From: Humitalea sp050632385
GTDB taxonomy: Bacteria; Pseudomonadota; Alphaproteobacteria; Acetobacterales; Acetobacteraceae
Assembly: GCF_050632385.1 (NCBI RefSeq)
Contig: NZ_CP192599.1
Span: forward strand, 2,976,001-3,040,000
Reading direction: 5' to 3'
Length of the DNA stretch: 64,000 nucleotides
Shown here: positions 53,261 to 61,951 of the stretch, one piece after another
How the letters are laid out: the number at the start of each line of letters is the position of its first letter
Numbering within the stretch: the stretch's first letter is position 1
The notes under the pieces: model-generated
What the model saw: only the letters and a program-made list of their open reading frames with translations
Told to the model about the DNA's origin: nothing
The model's database searches: none
Made by a program: the position numbers and the translations under genes

Positions 53261-54147
53261 CAGGACGCGGCCTCCGCATCCCGGCTGTTGCGGCGCCAGT
53301 GGCGCGCATCCTCGGGCGGGACCGCGTCGGGATCGGTGTCGAAGACGATGCGCGATTCCCCGGCCAGGGCGACGAAGCGCTTGCCCTTGCAGCGCCCGAC
53401 CAGGGTCAGGTTCGCCTCCCGCGCCAGATCGACCGCCCAGGCGGTGAAGCCGGATCGGCTGATCAGGATGGGGATGCGCATGCGCACCGCCTTGATCACC
53501 ATCTCCGACGTCAGGCGCCCGGTGGTGTAGAAGATCTTGTCCTCGGGCGAGGTTTTCGTCGTGAACATCCAGCCGGCGATCTTGTCCACGGCGTTGTGGC
53601 GGCCGACGTCCTCCATGTAGACGAGCGGGGCATCCTGCCGGCACAGCGCGCAGCCGTGGATCGCGCCCGCTTCCAGATACAGCGTGGGCAGCGTGTTGAT
53701 CGCGCGCAGCATGCCATAGAGCCAGGACGTGCGCAGCACCGCATCGGGTGCGAGGCGCACATCGGCGAAGCCTTCCATCAGGTCGCCGAACGCGGTGCCC
53801 TGGGCGCAGCCGCTGGTCTGGGTGCGCTTGCGCAGCTTCTGTTCGAAATCGGTTTTCTGGGCGGTGCGGACGACGACGACGGCAAGGTCCTCGTCATAGT
53901 CCACGGCGGTGACCGTATCGCCTGGCGCGAGCATGCCCTGGTTGAGCAAATAGCCGATCGCCAGATCCGCCGGGCGGTCGCCGATCGTCATCATCGTCAC
54001 GATCTCCTGCCCGTTCAGGTAGAGCGTGAGCGGCGCCTCGACCGTCACCGAGGTTTCGACGGCCTGGCCGGTGTGGTCGAGCCCGGTGACCCTTCGGGTC
54101 AGCCGCGGGTCGGAGGGATCGGGCTGGACAAGTAGTGGCGCGGTCAT
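53260..54147 (-). CDS. fdhD: Formate dehydrogenase accessory sulfurtransferase FdhD
   Basis: A 295-residue protein that transfers sulfur to the molybdenum cofactor of formate dehydrogenases. It has the CxxC motif in IHGCALCRQ (near residue 168), VYMEDVGRHNAVDKIAGW, TTGRLTSEMVIKAVRM and ISRSGFTAWAVDLA. ATG 54147 is used; a TTG at 54183 is less likely. No formate dehydrogenase gene is in the window. It is coupled to mobA downstream. Confidence 0.95.
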   Translation of the reverse strand: MTAPLLVQPDPSDPRLTRRVTGLDHTGQAVETSVTVEAPLTLYLNGQEIVTMMTIGDRPADLAIGYLLNQGMLAPGDTVTAVDYDEDLAVVVVRTAQKTDFEQKLRKRTQTSGCAQGTAFGDLMEGFADVRLAPDAVLRTSWLYGMLRAINTLPTLYLEAGAIHGCALCRQDAPLVYMEDVGRHNAVDKIAGWMFTTKTSPEDKIFYTTGRLTSEMVIKAVRMRIPILISRSGFTAWAVDLAREANLTLVGRCKGKRFVALAGESRIVFDTDPDAVPPEDARHWRRNSRDAEAAS

Positions 54148-54457
54148 GCGGTGAGAGATGCGGTCCGGCGCGCCGCGCGGCAAGATCGGGGGGGCGTCCG
54201 CGCCGCGCGAAGTGTTCGCCGATCACTCCGACGTGATGCCCCCCGGCATCACGGATGGGTGCTGCGATGCGGAGTTCGTTCAGGCCGCCGCGGCGCGCGG
54301 CGCATCGCGCAGCGTGTGCCAACGCTCGCATTCGGCCGGGGTCATGTCGGGCGCGGTCAGGTGGCCGAATGCCGCGGCGGCGGCCGCCGTGCGCGCGGCA
54401 ACCCAAGGCGCGCCCCCGGCGTTAAACGTCCCGTAAACTTCGTGTAGGAGGTTCCCC
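54148..54457. other. 310-bp intergenic region with one perfect hairpin
   Basis: It is divergent space between fdhD and the small secreted protein. GTGATGCC (54233-54240) and GGCATCAC (54245-54252) form an 8-bp stem with a CCCC loop. A 59-residue minus-strand frame (54280-54459) is open but lacks a ribosome site. No recognised gene. Confidence 0.45.
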
Positions 54458-54901
54458 ATGCGTATCGCAGTCGTGCTTTGCACCGCGCTGGCCACGATCA
54501 GCCTTGCCGCGCCGTCCCAATCCCAGACACGCACGCCCCCAGGCGGCGATGCCGCCATCACCGAGATGCAGCGCGCCGGCCCGGATCCCGCCATCCCCGC
54601 TGTGCCGCAGCAGAACCGCGCAGGCGCCGCGGCCGATACCGTCGCCGACGTCAACGCCGGCACCATGGAATTCCTGAAGCAGTCGCAGGACGCCCTGCGC
54701 CGCGGCAACCTGGGCGTCGCGAATGAATTGCTGGAACGCGCGGCGACGCGGATGCTCAGCCGCAGCACGTTGGCGACCGAAGCGGGGGTGCCGATGCGCG
54801 ACGCGCGGCTGGGGCAGATCTCGGCGGCCCGTGCGGCGCTGATGAGCCGTGACCGCGCCGAGGCGATGCGCCAGATCGACCTCGCACTCGCGGGCGGCTG
54901 A
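54458..54901 (+). CDS. Small secreted helical protein, unknown function
   Basis: A 147-residue protein. ATG 54458 follows a strong TAGGAGG. The leader MRIAVVLCTALATISLAAPS is cleaved near SQSQ. The mature part is low-complexity, then a helical hairpin region (FLKQSQDALRRGNLGVANEL, LERAATRML, AARAALMSRDRAEAMRQIDLAL) resembling a TPR-like repeat pair. It is periplasmic by prediction. No family assigned; convergent with the MFS/spermidine synthase gene 8 bp away. Confidence 0.78.
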   Translation: MRIAVVLCTALATISLAAPSQSQTRTPPGGDAAITEMQRAGPDPAIPAVPQQNRAGAAADTVADVNAGTMEFLKQSQDALRRGNLGVANELLERAATRMLSRSTLATEAGVPMRDARLGQISAARAALMSRDRAEAMRQIDLALAGG

Positions 54902-54909
54902 CCGCTTGT

Positions 54910-57171
54910 TCAGTGCGGCGGCCGTGTAAACGCGATCGCCGCGCGAACGCCGTTGTTGAGGTAGAATTCGTCGCGCGGGAACATGTCCGTCAGGCTTGCT
55001 TCCGCGCGCGGCGTCGCCGGCCCCCAGACCACCGGCGGGTCGGCGAACATCGCCGCGTAATCGCCGAAATCCGGGTTCCCCGCGCGCAGATGCGCCATCA
55101 CCGCCGCTTCCTGGAATCGGTCGGCCAGGCGCGCGGCATCGAAGGGAATCGGCGAGTCCGATCCGATCAAGACCGAAGCCGGCAGCAACAGAATCGCATG
55201 CGGGAAGACTGCCGCGAAGGTTTCCGTCACGCGCGCGGATGGCGCCCACTGCACATACAGCCCGCCCGGCGCCAGGCGCGAACGCACGAGTTCCAGGAAT
55301 TCCTGGCTGTAGAGCAGGCCCGAATGCGACGCCTCCGGCAGCACCGCATCGGCCTGGATCAGGTCGAATTTTTCGGTCGCGCGCGCCAGGGCACGGCGGC
55401 CGTCGCCGTATTCGATCGAGATGCGCGGATCGGCGAAGAGCCGCGCCAGCGGGCCGCCCGGATTTTTTCGCGCGGTTTCTTCCAGCGTGTCCAGCACGGG
55501 GCCGACCAATTCGATCGCCCGCAACTGCGTCCGTGGCAGGATGGAGGCGGCCCAGGGCGTGCCGCCCGATCCCACGCCGATGGCCAAGGCGGTCCGCGCG
55601 TCGGGGTGCACCAGCGGCCCGACCGCGCCCAGGAATTGGTGCAGCGGCAGGAAGGGCGTGCGCCCCTGGGCAAAGCCCTGGATGAAGAAGGGCCCATGCG
55701 GAAGGCCGGCGGCGGCGGCGCCCCGCGCGACATCGCCCGGCGCATCGTCGCGGAAAAAGGCGATGCCGGAGCGATCCTCGGCCCAGGCCACCGTCTGGCC
55801 CGGCCGTTCCAGATGCATCCGCCGCCACCATCCGTCGTTGGACGGCCAGGCCATCACCGCCACGGCGCAGGCGGCGGCCAAAGCCATCTCTGGCCAGCGG
55901 GCCCGCAGATGGCGCCGCGACGTCCAGAGCCATCCCAGGACCAGCAGAAACGACAGTGCCGCCAGCAGCACCAGCGTGCCCGCCGTGCCCAGGACGTGCA
56001 GCGAGACCAGGCCGGTGCCGATCGACCCCGCGGCATTGCCGGCGATATTCGCCAACTGCACCCAGCCGACCCGCGACCCGACCGAGGCCAGGTCCCGCTG
56101 CACGGCCCGCTGCACCAGCGGAAAGGTCATGCCGATCAGGAAGGACGGCGGGCCGACGACCAGCAAGGTCAACAGCACGGTCGCGACCAGGTTGCCGCCG
56201 CGCAGGCGGTTCTGGTCCACCGTCAGCCACTCCGACAGCGGCCAATGCGGCGCCGCCAGCCAGACCAGGGCCAGCAGCGCGGTCGCCAGCACGAAGCCCG
56301 CCGATTGCGTGATGAAGAAGGCCGGCCTTGGGTCGGACAGGCGGCGCACCATCCGCGCCGCGACCGCCATGCCCGCGCCATCGGCCAGCAGGAAGATGCC
56401 CAGCACGGTCGGGAACAGATAGGCGTGGAACTGGCCAACCTGGCCCAGGATACGGACCCAGACGATCTCCAGCGCCACGATCACATAGCCCGACAGGAAG
56501 ACCAGCAGGCACCACATCGGCAGCCCGCCGTAGCCCGCCGATGCCTCGGCCGAAACCGTGGCGGGCGGCACCGCGCGGCGCAGGCCGGGCAGCAGGGTCA
56601 AGGCCAGGGCAGCCGCAAAAAGGTTCAGCGCGGCGGCCAGCCACAAGGCGCCCTCGAACCCCAGGTTGCCGACCAGCAGCCAGCCGCCCGCCAGGGCGCC
56701 CACCCCGGCGCCAAGCGTGTTCCAGCCGTAGAGCGCCCCGATGCGCGCCGCGAGCGTATCGAGCGACACCGCGATCGCCCGCGACAGCAGCGGCAGGGAC
56801 GCCCCCATCAGCACGGTCGGCAGCAGCAGCCCCAGGAAGCAGAGGGCAAAGATCGCCATCGGCGCATCCACCGTGCCGGCCAGGCCGATCGCCAGCGTGT
56901 CGTAGAGGAAGACTTTCGAGACCAGGGCAAAGCCCGCGACCCCGGCCTCGGCGATCGCGAAGCCGATCAGCGCCCGGTGCGGCGCCAGCCGGTCGGCCCA
57001 GCGTGCGCCCACCAGCGAGCCGATGCCCAAGCCCGCCAGGAAGGCCCCGACCACCAGCGCCGCCGACACGGTGTCGGACCCGGCGAAGATGCCCAACATG
57101 CGTTGCCACACGATCTGGCACAGCAGGGCCGCGAAGCCAGATGCGAAGAATGCGAGAGATAAACGCCCCAT
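54910..57171 (-). CDS. Fused MFS-like membrane domain and spermidine synthase-like domain
   Basis: A 753-residue protein. The first 430 residues hold about a dozen hydrophobic helices (LAFFASGFAALLCQIVWQRM, VVGAFLAGLGIGSLVGARWAD). The C-terminal part is spermidine-synthase-like: SAM motif TALAIGVGSGGTPWAAS, YGDGRRALA, FDLIQADAVLPEA and LVRSRLAPGGLYVQW. Such fused proteins are common and their product is not established. ATG 57171 follows AAGGA. It is divergent from the ThDP enzyme, sharing a region with a 9-bp inverted repeat. Confidence 0.88.
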   Translation of the reverse strand: MGRLSLAFFASGFAALLCQIVWQRMLGIFAGSDTVSAALVVGAFLAGLGIGSLVGARWADRLAPHRALIGFAIAEAGVAGFALVSKVFLYDTLAIGLAGTVDAPMAIFALCFLGLLLPTVLMGASLPLLSRAIAVSLDTLAARIGALYGWNTLGAGVGALAGGWLLVGNLGFEGALWLAAALNLFAAALALTLLPGLRRAVPPATVSAEASAGYGGLPMWCLLVFLSGYVIVALEIVWVRILGQVGQFHAYLFPTVLGIFLLADGAGMAVAARMVRRLSDPRPAFFITQSAGFVLATALLALVWLAAPHWPLSEWLTVDQNRLRGGNLVATVLLTLLVVGPPSFLIGMTFPLVQRAVQRDLASVGSRVGWVQLANIAGNAAGSIGTGLVSLHVLGTAGTLVLLAALSFLLVLGWLWTSRRHLRARWPEMALAAACAVAVMAWPSNDGWWRRMHLERPGQTVAWAEDRSGIAFFRDDAPGDVARGAAAAGLPHGPFFIQGFAQGRTPFLPLHQFLGAVGPLVHPDARTALAIGVGSGGTPWAASILPRTQLRAIELVGPVLDTLEETARKNPGGPLARLFADPRISIEYGDGRRALARATEKFDLIQADAVLPEASHSGLLYSQEFLELVRSRLAPGGLYVQWAPSARVTETFAAVFPHAILLLPASVLIGSDSPIPFDAARLADRFQEAAVMAHLRAGNPDFGDYAAMFADPPVVWGPATPRAEASLTDMFPRDEFYLNNGVRAAIAFTRPPH

Positions 57172-57208
57172 CTCATGTCCTTGCCAGCAGCCAGACCTGT
57201 AATATGGA

Positions 57209-57238
57209 CAAACGCATTGCGATATTTTCATGCGTTTG
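57209..57238. promoter_or_regulatory. Candidate operator: 9-bp inverted repeat in a divergent promoter region
   Basis: CAAACGCAT (57209-57217) and ATGCGTTTG (57230-57238) are exact complements separated by a 12-base A/T-rich spacer (half-site centres 21 bp apart, two helical turns). It sits between the 57171 minus-strand start and the 57325 plus-strand start, where a dimeric regulator would control one or both. Confidence 0.5.
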
Positions 57239-57324
57239 GGAAGCAGTCAGATGCCGCCCCGGGGGCTTGCCGGCCCGCCACCGCCCGCGCACCCTGCGCC
57301 CCTAATGAAAAGGGGAGAGACGCG

Positions 57325-58863
57325 GTGAACGGTGCCGAGAGCCTGGTGCATTCCTTGCTGGCCAGCGGGATCACCACCTGCTTCAGCAACCCCGGCACCA
57401 GCGAGATGCATTTCGTCGCCGCCCTGGACCGGATTCCCGGGATGCGTTGCGTGCTCGGGATGCAGGAAAACGTCGTCACCGGCATGGCCGATGGCTACTG
57501 GCGCATGACGGGCAACCCGGCTTGCACGCTGCTGCATTGCGGGCCCGGTCTGGCGAATGGCCTGGCCAACCTGCACAACGCCCGCCGCGCGCGCAGCGGC
57601 ATCGTGAACATCGTCGGCGACATGGCGACCTATCATCGGCCGCTGGATGCGCAATTGACCGCCGATACCGAAGGGTTTGCCCGCGGCGTGTCCGGCTGGG
57701 TCCGCACCGCGACCGACGCGGCCCAGGTGGGGGCCGAGGCCGCCATCGCCGCCCAGGCCGCCCGCACCCATCCGGGCCAGATCGCGACGCTGATCCTGCC
57801 GGCCGACACCGCCTGGAACGAGGGCGGGGTGCCGGCGGCACGGCTGCCCGACCCGGTGGCGCCGCAGGCCGACCCGCATGCGATCCGCAACGCGGCGCAG
57901 GTGCTGCGGACGAAAAGCAACGTGCTGATCCTGCTCGGCGGCCGGGCGCTGCGGGCGGATGCCCAGGCGCTGGCCCACCGCATCGCCGCCGCCACCGGCG
58001 CGCGCATGCTGGGGGAGATGAGCAACGCCCGCGTCGAACGCGGCCGCGGCCGGCCGCAGTTGGAACGGGTGCCCTATCCGGCCGACCTCGCCATCGCGGC
58101 CCTGGCCGATGTGCAGCAGATCATTCTGGTCAATGCCAAGGCGCCGGTCGGCTTCTTCGCCTATCCCGGCAAGCCCAGCCTGCATTACCCGCCGGGTGCC
58201 GGGGTGCATGTGCTGACACGGTATGAGCACGACCCGATCGCCGCGCTGACCGCGCTGGCCGACGAGTTGGGCGCCCCCCAGGCGGCCATCCCCGACCCCG
58301 GCCCGCGCCCGGAGGCCGCCCGTGGCCTGCCGACGCCCGAGGGCCTGGCCCGCTGCGTCGCCGCGACCATGCCCGACGACTGCATCATCGCCGATGAATC
58401 CGTCAGTTTCGGGCGTGGCTTCTTCAAGGAAACCCATACCGCGCCCGCGCATGACTGGTTGCAGATCACGGGTGGGGCGATCGGTTGCGGCATGCCGTTG
58501 GCGACCGGGGCGGCGATCGGCGGCGGCGGCCGGCGCGTGCTGAACCTGCAGGCGGATGGTTCGGCGATGTACACGCTGCAATCGCTCTGGACCCAGGCGC
58601 GGGAGAAACTGCCCGTCACCACGGTCATCCTGGCCAATCGCAAATACCAGATCCTGCTGGGCGAATACCAATCGGTCGGCGCCAATCCGGGCCGCACGGC
58701 GATGGATATGCTCGACATCGGCAACCCCGATCTGGATTGGGTGAAGCTGGCCGGCGGCATGGGCGTGGAGGCCGCGAAAGCGCATAGCCTGGAAGAATGT
58801 GCCGCGCTGATGTCGCAATCCTTCGCGCAGCCGGGTCCCTTTGTCGTGGAGTTGGTGATTTGA
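57325..58863 (+). CDS. ThDP-dependent enzyme, acetolactate synthase large-subunit-like
   Basis: A 512-residue enzyme. The start is GTG 57325 behind AGGGGAGA; no in-frame ATG is close. The PYR domain has FSNPGTSEMHFVAALD and the catalytic Glu in GMQENVVTGMADGYWRM. The PP domain has LQADGSAMYTLQSLWTQA in place of the usual GDG, then VILANRKYQIL. The short length without an obvious regulatory partner argues for a catabolic decarboxylase or lyase (benzoylformate decarboxylase-like) rather than IlvB. Coupled to the next SDR by TTGA. Confidence 0.88.
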   Translation: MNGAESLVHSLLASGITTCFSNPGTSEMHFVAALDRIPGMRCVLGMQENVVTGMADGYWRMTGNPACTLLHCGPGLANGLANLHNARRARSGIVNIVGDMATYHRPLDAQLTADTEGFARGVSGWVRTATDAAQVGAEAAIAAQAARTHPGQIATLILPADTAWNEGGVPAARLPDPVAPQADPHAIRNAAQVLRTKSNVLILLGGRALRADAQALAHRIAAATGARMLGEMSNARVERGRGRPQLERVPYPADLAIAALADVQQIILVNAKAPVGFFAYPGKPSLHYPPGAGVHVLTRYEHDPIAALTALADELGAPQAAIPDPGPRPEAARGLPTPEGLARCVAATMPDDCIIADESVSFGRGFFKETHTAPAHDWLQITGGAIGCGMPLATGAAIGGGGRRVLNLQADGSAMYTLQSLWTQAREKLPVTTVILANRKYQILLGEYQSVGANPGRTAMDMLDIGNPDLDWVKLAGGMGVEAAKAHSLEECAALMSQSFAQPGPFVVELVI

Positions 58864-59639
58864 GCTTTGACCTGGGCCTTGCCGGCCAGACCGTGCTGAT
58901 CACCGGCGGCAGCAAGGGCATCGGCCTGGCCTGTGCGCATGGTTTCGCCGCCGCCGGCTGCAACCTTGTGCTGGTGTCGCGTGATGCGACGGCATTGGCC
59001 GCCGCCGCCGATGCCGTGCGCGGAACAGCGCAGGTCGCCGTCGCGACGCATGCGGCCGATCTTGGCGATGCGGGCGCGCGCGAAAAACTGGCCGCGGCGC
59101 ATCCCGGCATCGACATCCTGGTGAACAATGCCGGCGCCATCCCGGGCGGCCGCGTGCAGGACCTGTCGTTCGAGCGCTGGTCCGAGGCCTGGGCGCTGAA
59201 GGTGATGGGCTACATCCACCTGACGATGCTGTATCTGCCAAAGATGGAGGCGCGGCGCGCCGGGGTGATCCTGAACATCATCGGCATGGCCGGGCGTTCG
59301 CCGCGCGCCGACTACATCTGTGGCGCCACCGGCAATGCGTCGCTGATCGCCTTCACCGAGGCCGTGGGCGGCCGCAGCGTGGATTCCGGCGTGCGCGTGC
59401 TGGGGCTGAACCCGGCCGCGACCAAGACCGACCGCATCCAGCGCCTGGCCCGCACCAAGGCCGCGGCGAAATTCGGCGACGAGAACCGGTGGGAGGACAC
59501 GCTGGCCGACCTGCCGCTCGGCCGCGCCATCGACCCGTCCGAGGTCAGTGACCTCGCGGTATTCCTGACCAGCCAACGCGCCGGCTACATCAGCGGCACG
59601 GTGGTCGACCTGGATGGCGGCGGGCGCAACCGCGGATAG
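58860..59639 (+). CDS. Atypical SDR-fold protein lacking the Tyr-x3-Lys pair
   Basis: A 259-residue Rossmann protein starting at TTG 58860 (GGAG eight bases upstream; TTGA overlap with the ThDP stop). The cofactor motif TGGSKGIG (15-22) and NNAG are intact. The usual Ser is replaced in NIIGMAG, and the region aligning with YxxxK reads CGATGNASLIAFT, with Gly and Asn at the Tyr and Lys positions. Classical dehydrogenase chemistry is therefore doubtful; it may act by another mechanism or bind ligand. It ends IDPSEVSDLAVFLTS, typical for the fold. Confidence 0.85.
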   Translation: MSFDLGLAGQTVLITGGSKGIGLACAHGFAAAGCNLVLVSRDATALAAAADAVRGTAQVAVATHAADLGDAGAREKLAAAHPGIDILVNNAGAIPGGRVQDLSFERWSEAWALKVMGYIHLTMLYLPKMEARRAGVILNIIGMAGRSPRADYICGATGNASLIAFTEAVGGRSVDSGVRVLGLNPAATKTDRIQRLARTKAAAKFGDENRWEDTLADLPLGRAIDPSEVSDLAVFLTSQRAGYISGTVVDLDGGGRNRG

Positions 59640-59653
59640 GGAGAACAGGAACA

Positions 59654-60385
59654 ATGAGCCTCAATGGCAAGGTGGCGGTGGTCACGGGCGGCGCGCGCGG
59701 CATCGGCCTCGCGGTCGCGGAACGGCTGACCGCCGATGGCGCGCGGGTGTCGTTGTGGGAGGCCGACCCTGCCGAGGCCCAAAAAGTCGCCAATCGTCTC
59801 GGCGGCCACGCCGTCGCCTGCGATGTGACCGATGAGACCGCGGTCGCCGCCGCCCTGGCCGCCACCGAGACCGCCCTTGGTCCCGTCGATATCCTGGTCG
59901 CCAATGCCGGCATCACCGGGCCGAACGTGCCGGTCGCGACCTATCCCGTCGCCGAATGGCGCCGGGTGCTGGAGGTCGACCTGACCGGCGTTTTCCTGTG
60001 CTGCCGCGCCGTGGTGCCGGGCATGACGGCGCGTGGCTGGGGGCGGATCGTCAACATCGCCTCGGTCGCCGGCAAGGAGGGCAACCCCAATGCCGCCGCC
60101 TATTCCGCCGCCAAGGCGGGGGTGATCGGGCTGACGAAATCCCTGGGCAAGGAATTGGCGCAGACGGGGGTGCTGGTGAATTGCGTGACGCCGGCCGCGG
60201 CGAAGACCGCGATCTTCGACCAGATGACGCCGGAGCACATCGCCTACATGCTCGGCAAGATTCCGATGGGGCGGTTTGTCGAAGTGACCGAGATCGCGGC
60301 CATGGTGCGCTGGCTTGCGGGCAGCGAATGCGGGTTTTCGACCGGGGCGGTGTTCGACATCTCCGGCGGGCGCGCGACCTACTGA
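59654..60385 (+). CDS. Classical short-chain dehydrogenase/reductase
   Basis: A 243-residue SDR with TGGARGIG (11-18), NAG, and the complete catalytic set S137, Y150 and K154 (AAAYSAAKAGVIGL). An acidic residue after strand 2 (LWEADP) suggests NAD rather than NADP. ATG 59654 follows AACAGGA, 14 bp after the atypical SDR. It fits a FabG-like or sugar/hydroxyacid dehydrogenase. Its end overlaps the cupin gene by 7 bp, convergent. Confidence 0.94.
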   Translation: MSLNGKVAVVTGGARGIGLAVAERLTADGARVSLWEADPAEAQKVANRLGGHAVACDVTDETAVAAALAATETALGPVDILVANAGITGPNVPVATYPVAEWRRVLEVDLTGVFLCCRAVVPGMTARGWGRIVNIASVAGKEGNPNAAAYSAAKAGVIGLTKSLGKELAQTGVLVNCVTPAAAKTAIFDQMTPEHIAYMLGKIPMGRFVEVTEIAAMVRWLAGSECGFSTGAVFDISGGRATY

Positions 60386-60858
60386 TAGGGCGTGCCGTCC
60401 TTGTGCGTGAAGTGCCAGGCGCCGTCCGCACCCATCACCGCCACCAGGTCGTCGTCGGGATAACTCCCGGCGTCGCCGGGCGTGCGGTCGCCGATTTCGA
60501 GATAGACCACATCGGCGTCGCTGCGGTTCACCAACTGGTGCGCGACACCCTGGGCCGGAAACCCCGCGCAGTGGCCGGGGCCGAGCAGGAGCTCGCCAGC
60601 ATCGGTCACCAGGGTCGGCGTGCCTGCCAGGATGTAGATGAACTCATCCTGCCGGCTGTGCCGGTGCAGCAGGGCTGACTCGCCGCCAGGCAAAAGCCGC
60701 GTGAGGTTCACGCCAAAATTCTTCAAGCCGAAGATATCGCCCAGTGCGCGCTTCTGGCGCCCGCCCATGCGGCTGAAAAAAGGTTCGGGATAGTTCGACG
60801 GCTTTTGCCGCGGCGGTGCGTCCTCGGCGGCGATGGCGAGCGGTCGCGTATCGGTCAT
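60379..60858 (-). CDS. Cupin-domain protein
   Basis: A 159-residue single-domain cupin: motif 1 LLHRHSRQDEFIYILAGTPTL (two His and Glu as metal ligands), motif 2 GPGHCAGFPAQGVAHQLVN with the third His. The N terminus contains KPSNYPEPFFSRM typical of a small cupin subgroup. It could bind a metal and a sugar or keto acid. It stands alone on the minus strand between the two SDR genes and the amidohydrolase. Confidence 0.88.
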   Translation of the reverse strand: MTDTRPLAIAAEDAPPRQKPSNYPEPFFSRMGGRQKRALGDIFGLKNFGVNLTRLLPGGESALLHRHSRQDEFIYILAGTPTLVTDAGELLLGPGHCAGFPAQGVAHQLVNRSDADVVYLEIGDRTPGDAGSYPDDDLVAVMGADGAWHFTHKDGTPYQ

Positions 60859-60919
60859 GGCCCCTGCCCCTCAAAGCACCATGCTGGCATGGTCCGGCGC
60901 AGGCCAGGAGTCCCCAACA

Positions 60920-61951
60920 ATGCCGATCGACCGCCGCGCGCTTCTGGCCCTGCCCACCCTGGCCGCTGCCGGCGCCATCGCCGCCCCGCTGCCCGGCAAG
61001 ATCGCGCTGGAAGAACACATCATCATCCCCTCCTTCCTCGGCTACCTCAACAAGGCCATGCCGCCCGTACCGGCAGAGGCGCGCGCCACGCTGATCCGCC
61101 GCATGTCGGATTTTGGTGAGGAACGCCTGGCGGCGATGGATGGCGCGGGCGTCGAACGGGCGGTGTTGTCGATCTCCGGCCCCGGGGTGCAGGCCGAACC
61201 CGATACCGCGACCGCGACGCGCCTGGCGGCCGAGGCCAATGACGCCCTGGCGCGCGAAATCCAGAAGCGCCCCGACCGCTATGGCGGCTTCGCGCATCTG
61301 GCGATGCAGGACCCGGCGACGGCGGCGCGCGAATTGGAACGCTGCGTGCGCGACCTCAAGTTCCAGGGCGCGATGATCAACCATCATACGCTCGGCGTGT
61401 ATCTCGACGATCCGCGCAATGACGTGTTCTGGGAGGCTTTGCAGGGGCTGGACGTGCCGCTCTACCTGCACCCCGACGACAGTTTCCGCATGCCGCATGT
61501 GCTGGAGGGCGTGCCCGAACTGCACAAGCCGACCTGGGAATGGACGACCGAAACCTCGACCCATGCGTTGCGCCTGATCGTGACCGGCGTCTTCGACCGC
61601 TTCCCCCGCGCGCAGGTCATCCTGGGGCATATGGGTGAGGCGCTGCCCTTCATGCTGTGGCGCCTGGACAGCCGCTATACGTTCACCGAGACGAACCGGC
61701 GGGTGCGGAAAAAACCGTCGGAGTATATCCGGTCCAACATCTCGGTCACCACATCGGGGCAATGCGACGACGTGCCGTTGAAGGCGGCGCTGGCGGCGCT
61801 GGGCGAGACGCGGGTGATGTTCTCGATCGACTACCCGTATGAGGAGTCCGGCATCGCCGCGCGCTTCATCGAAAACGCGGCGATCCCGGAGGATGTGCGC
61901 GCCAAGGTCGCCAGCGGGAATGCCAGGGCGCTGCTGAAACTGCCTGGCTAA
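60920..61951 (+). CDS. Amidohydrolase-2 (gamma-resorcylate/DHBA decarboxylase-like), with export leader
   Basis: A 343-residue protein. ATG 60920 follows GGAG. Residues 1-26 (PIDRRALLALPTLAAAGAIA) look like a twin-arginine/Sec leader, unusual in this family. The core matches gamma-resorcylate decarboxylases: KIALEEHIIIPS (metal ExH at E31/H33), VLSISGPGVQAEPD, LYLHPDD, ILGHMGEALPFMLWRLD and MFSIDYPYEES (Asp). It likely acts non-oxidatively on an aromatic or unsaturated carboxylate. It overlaps the alcohol dehydrogenase gene by 4 bp. Confidence 0.9.
   Translation: MPIDRRALLALPTLAAAGAIAAPLPGKIALEEHIIIPSFLGYLNKAMPPVPAEARATLIRRMSDFGEERLAAMDGAGVERAVLSISGPGVQAEPDTATATRLAAEANDALAREIQKRPDRYGGFAHLAMQDPATAARELERCVRDLKFQGAMINHHTLGVYLDDPRNDVFWEALQGLDVPLYLHPDDSFRMPHVLEGVPELHKPTWEWTTETSTHALRLIVTGVFDRFPRAQVILGHMGEALPFMLWRLDSRYTFTETNRRVRKKPSEYIRSNISVTTSGQCDDVPLKAALAALGETRVMFSIDYPYEESGIAARFIENAAIPEDVRAKVASGNARALLKLPG

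Noticed and set aside
54280..54459. 59-residue minus-strand ORF beginning opposite the start of the 54458 gene
   Set aside because: It has no ribosome site, overlaps the ribosome site of a strong gene, and has an Ala-rich composition expected by chance.
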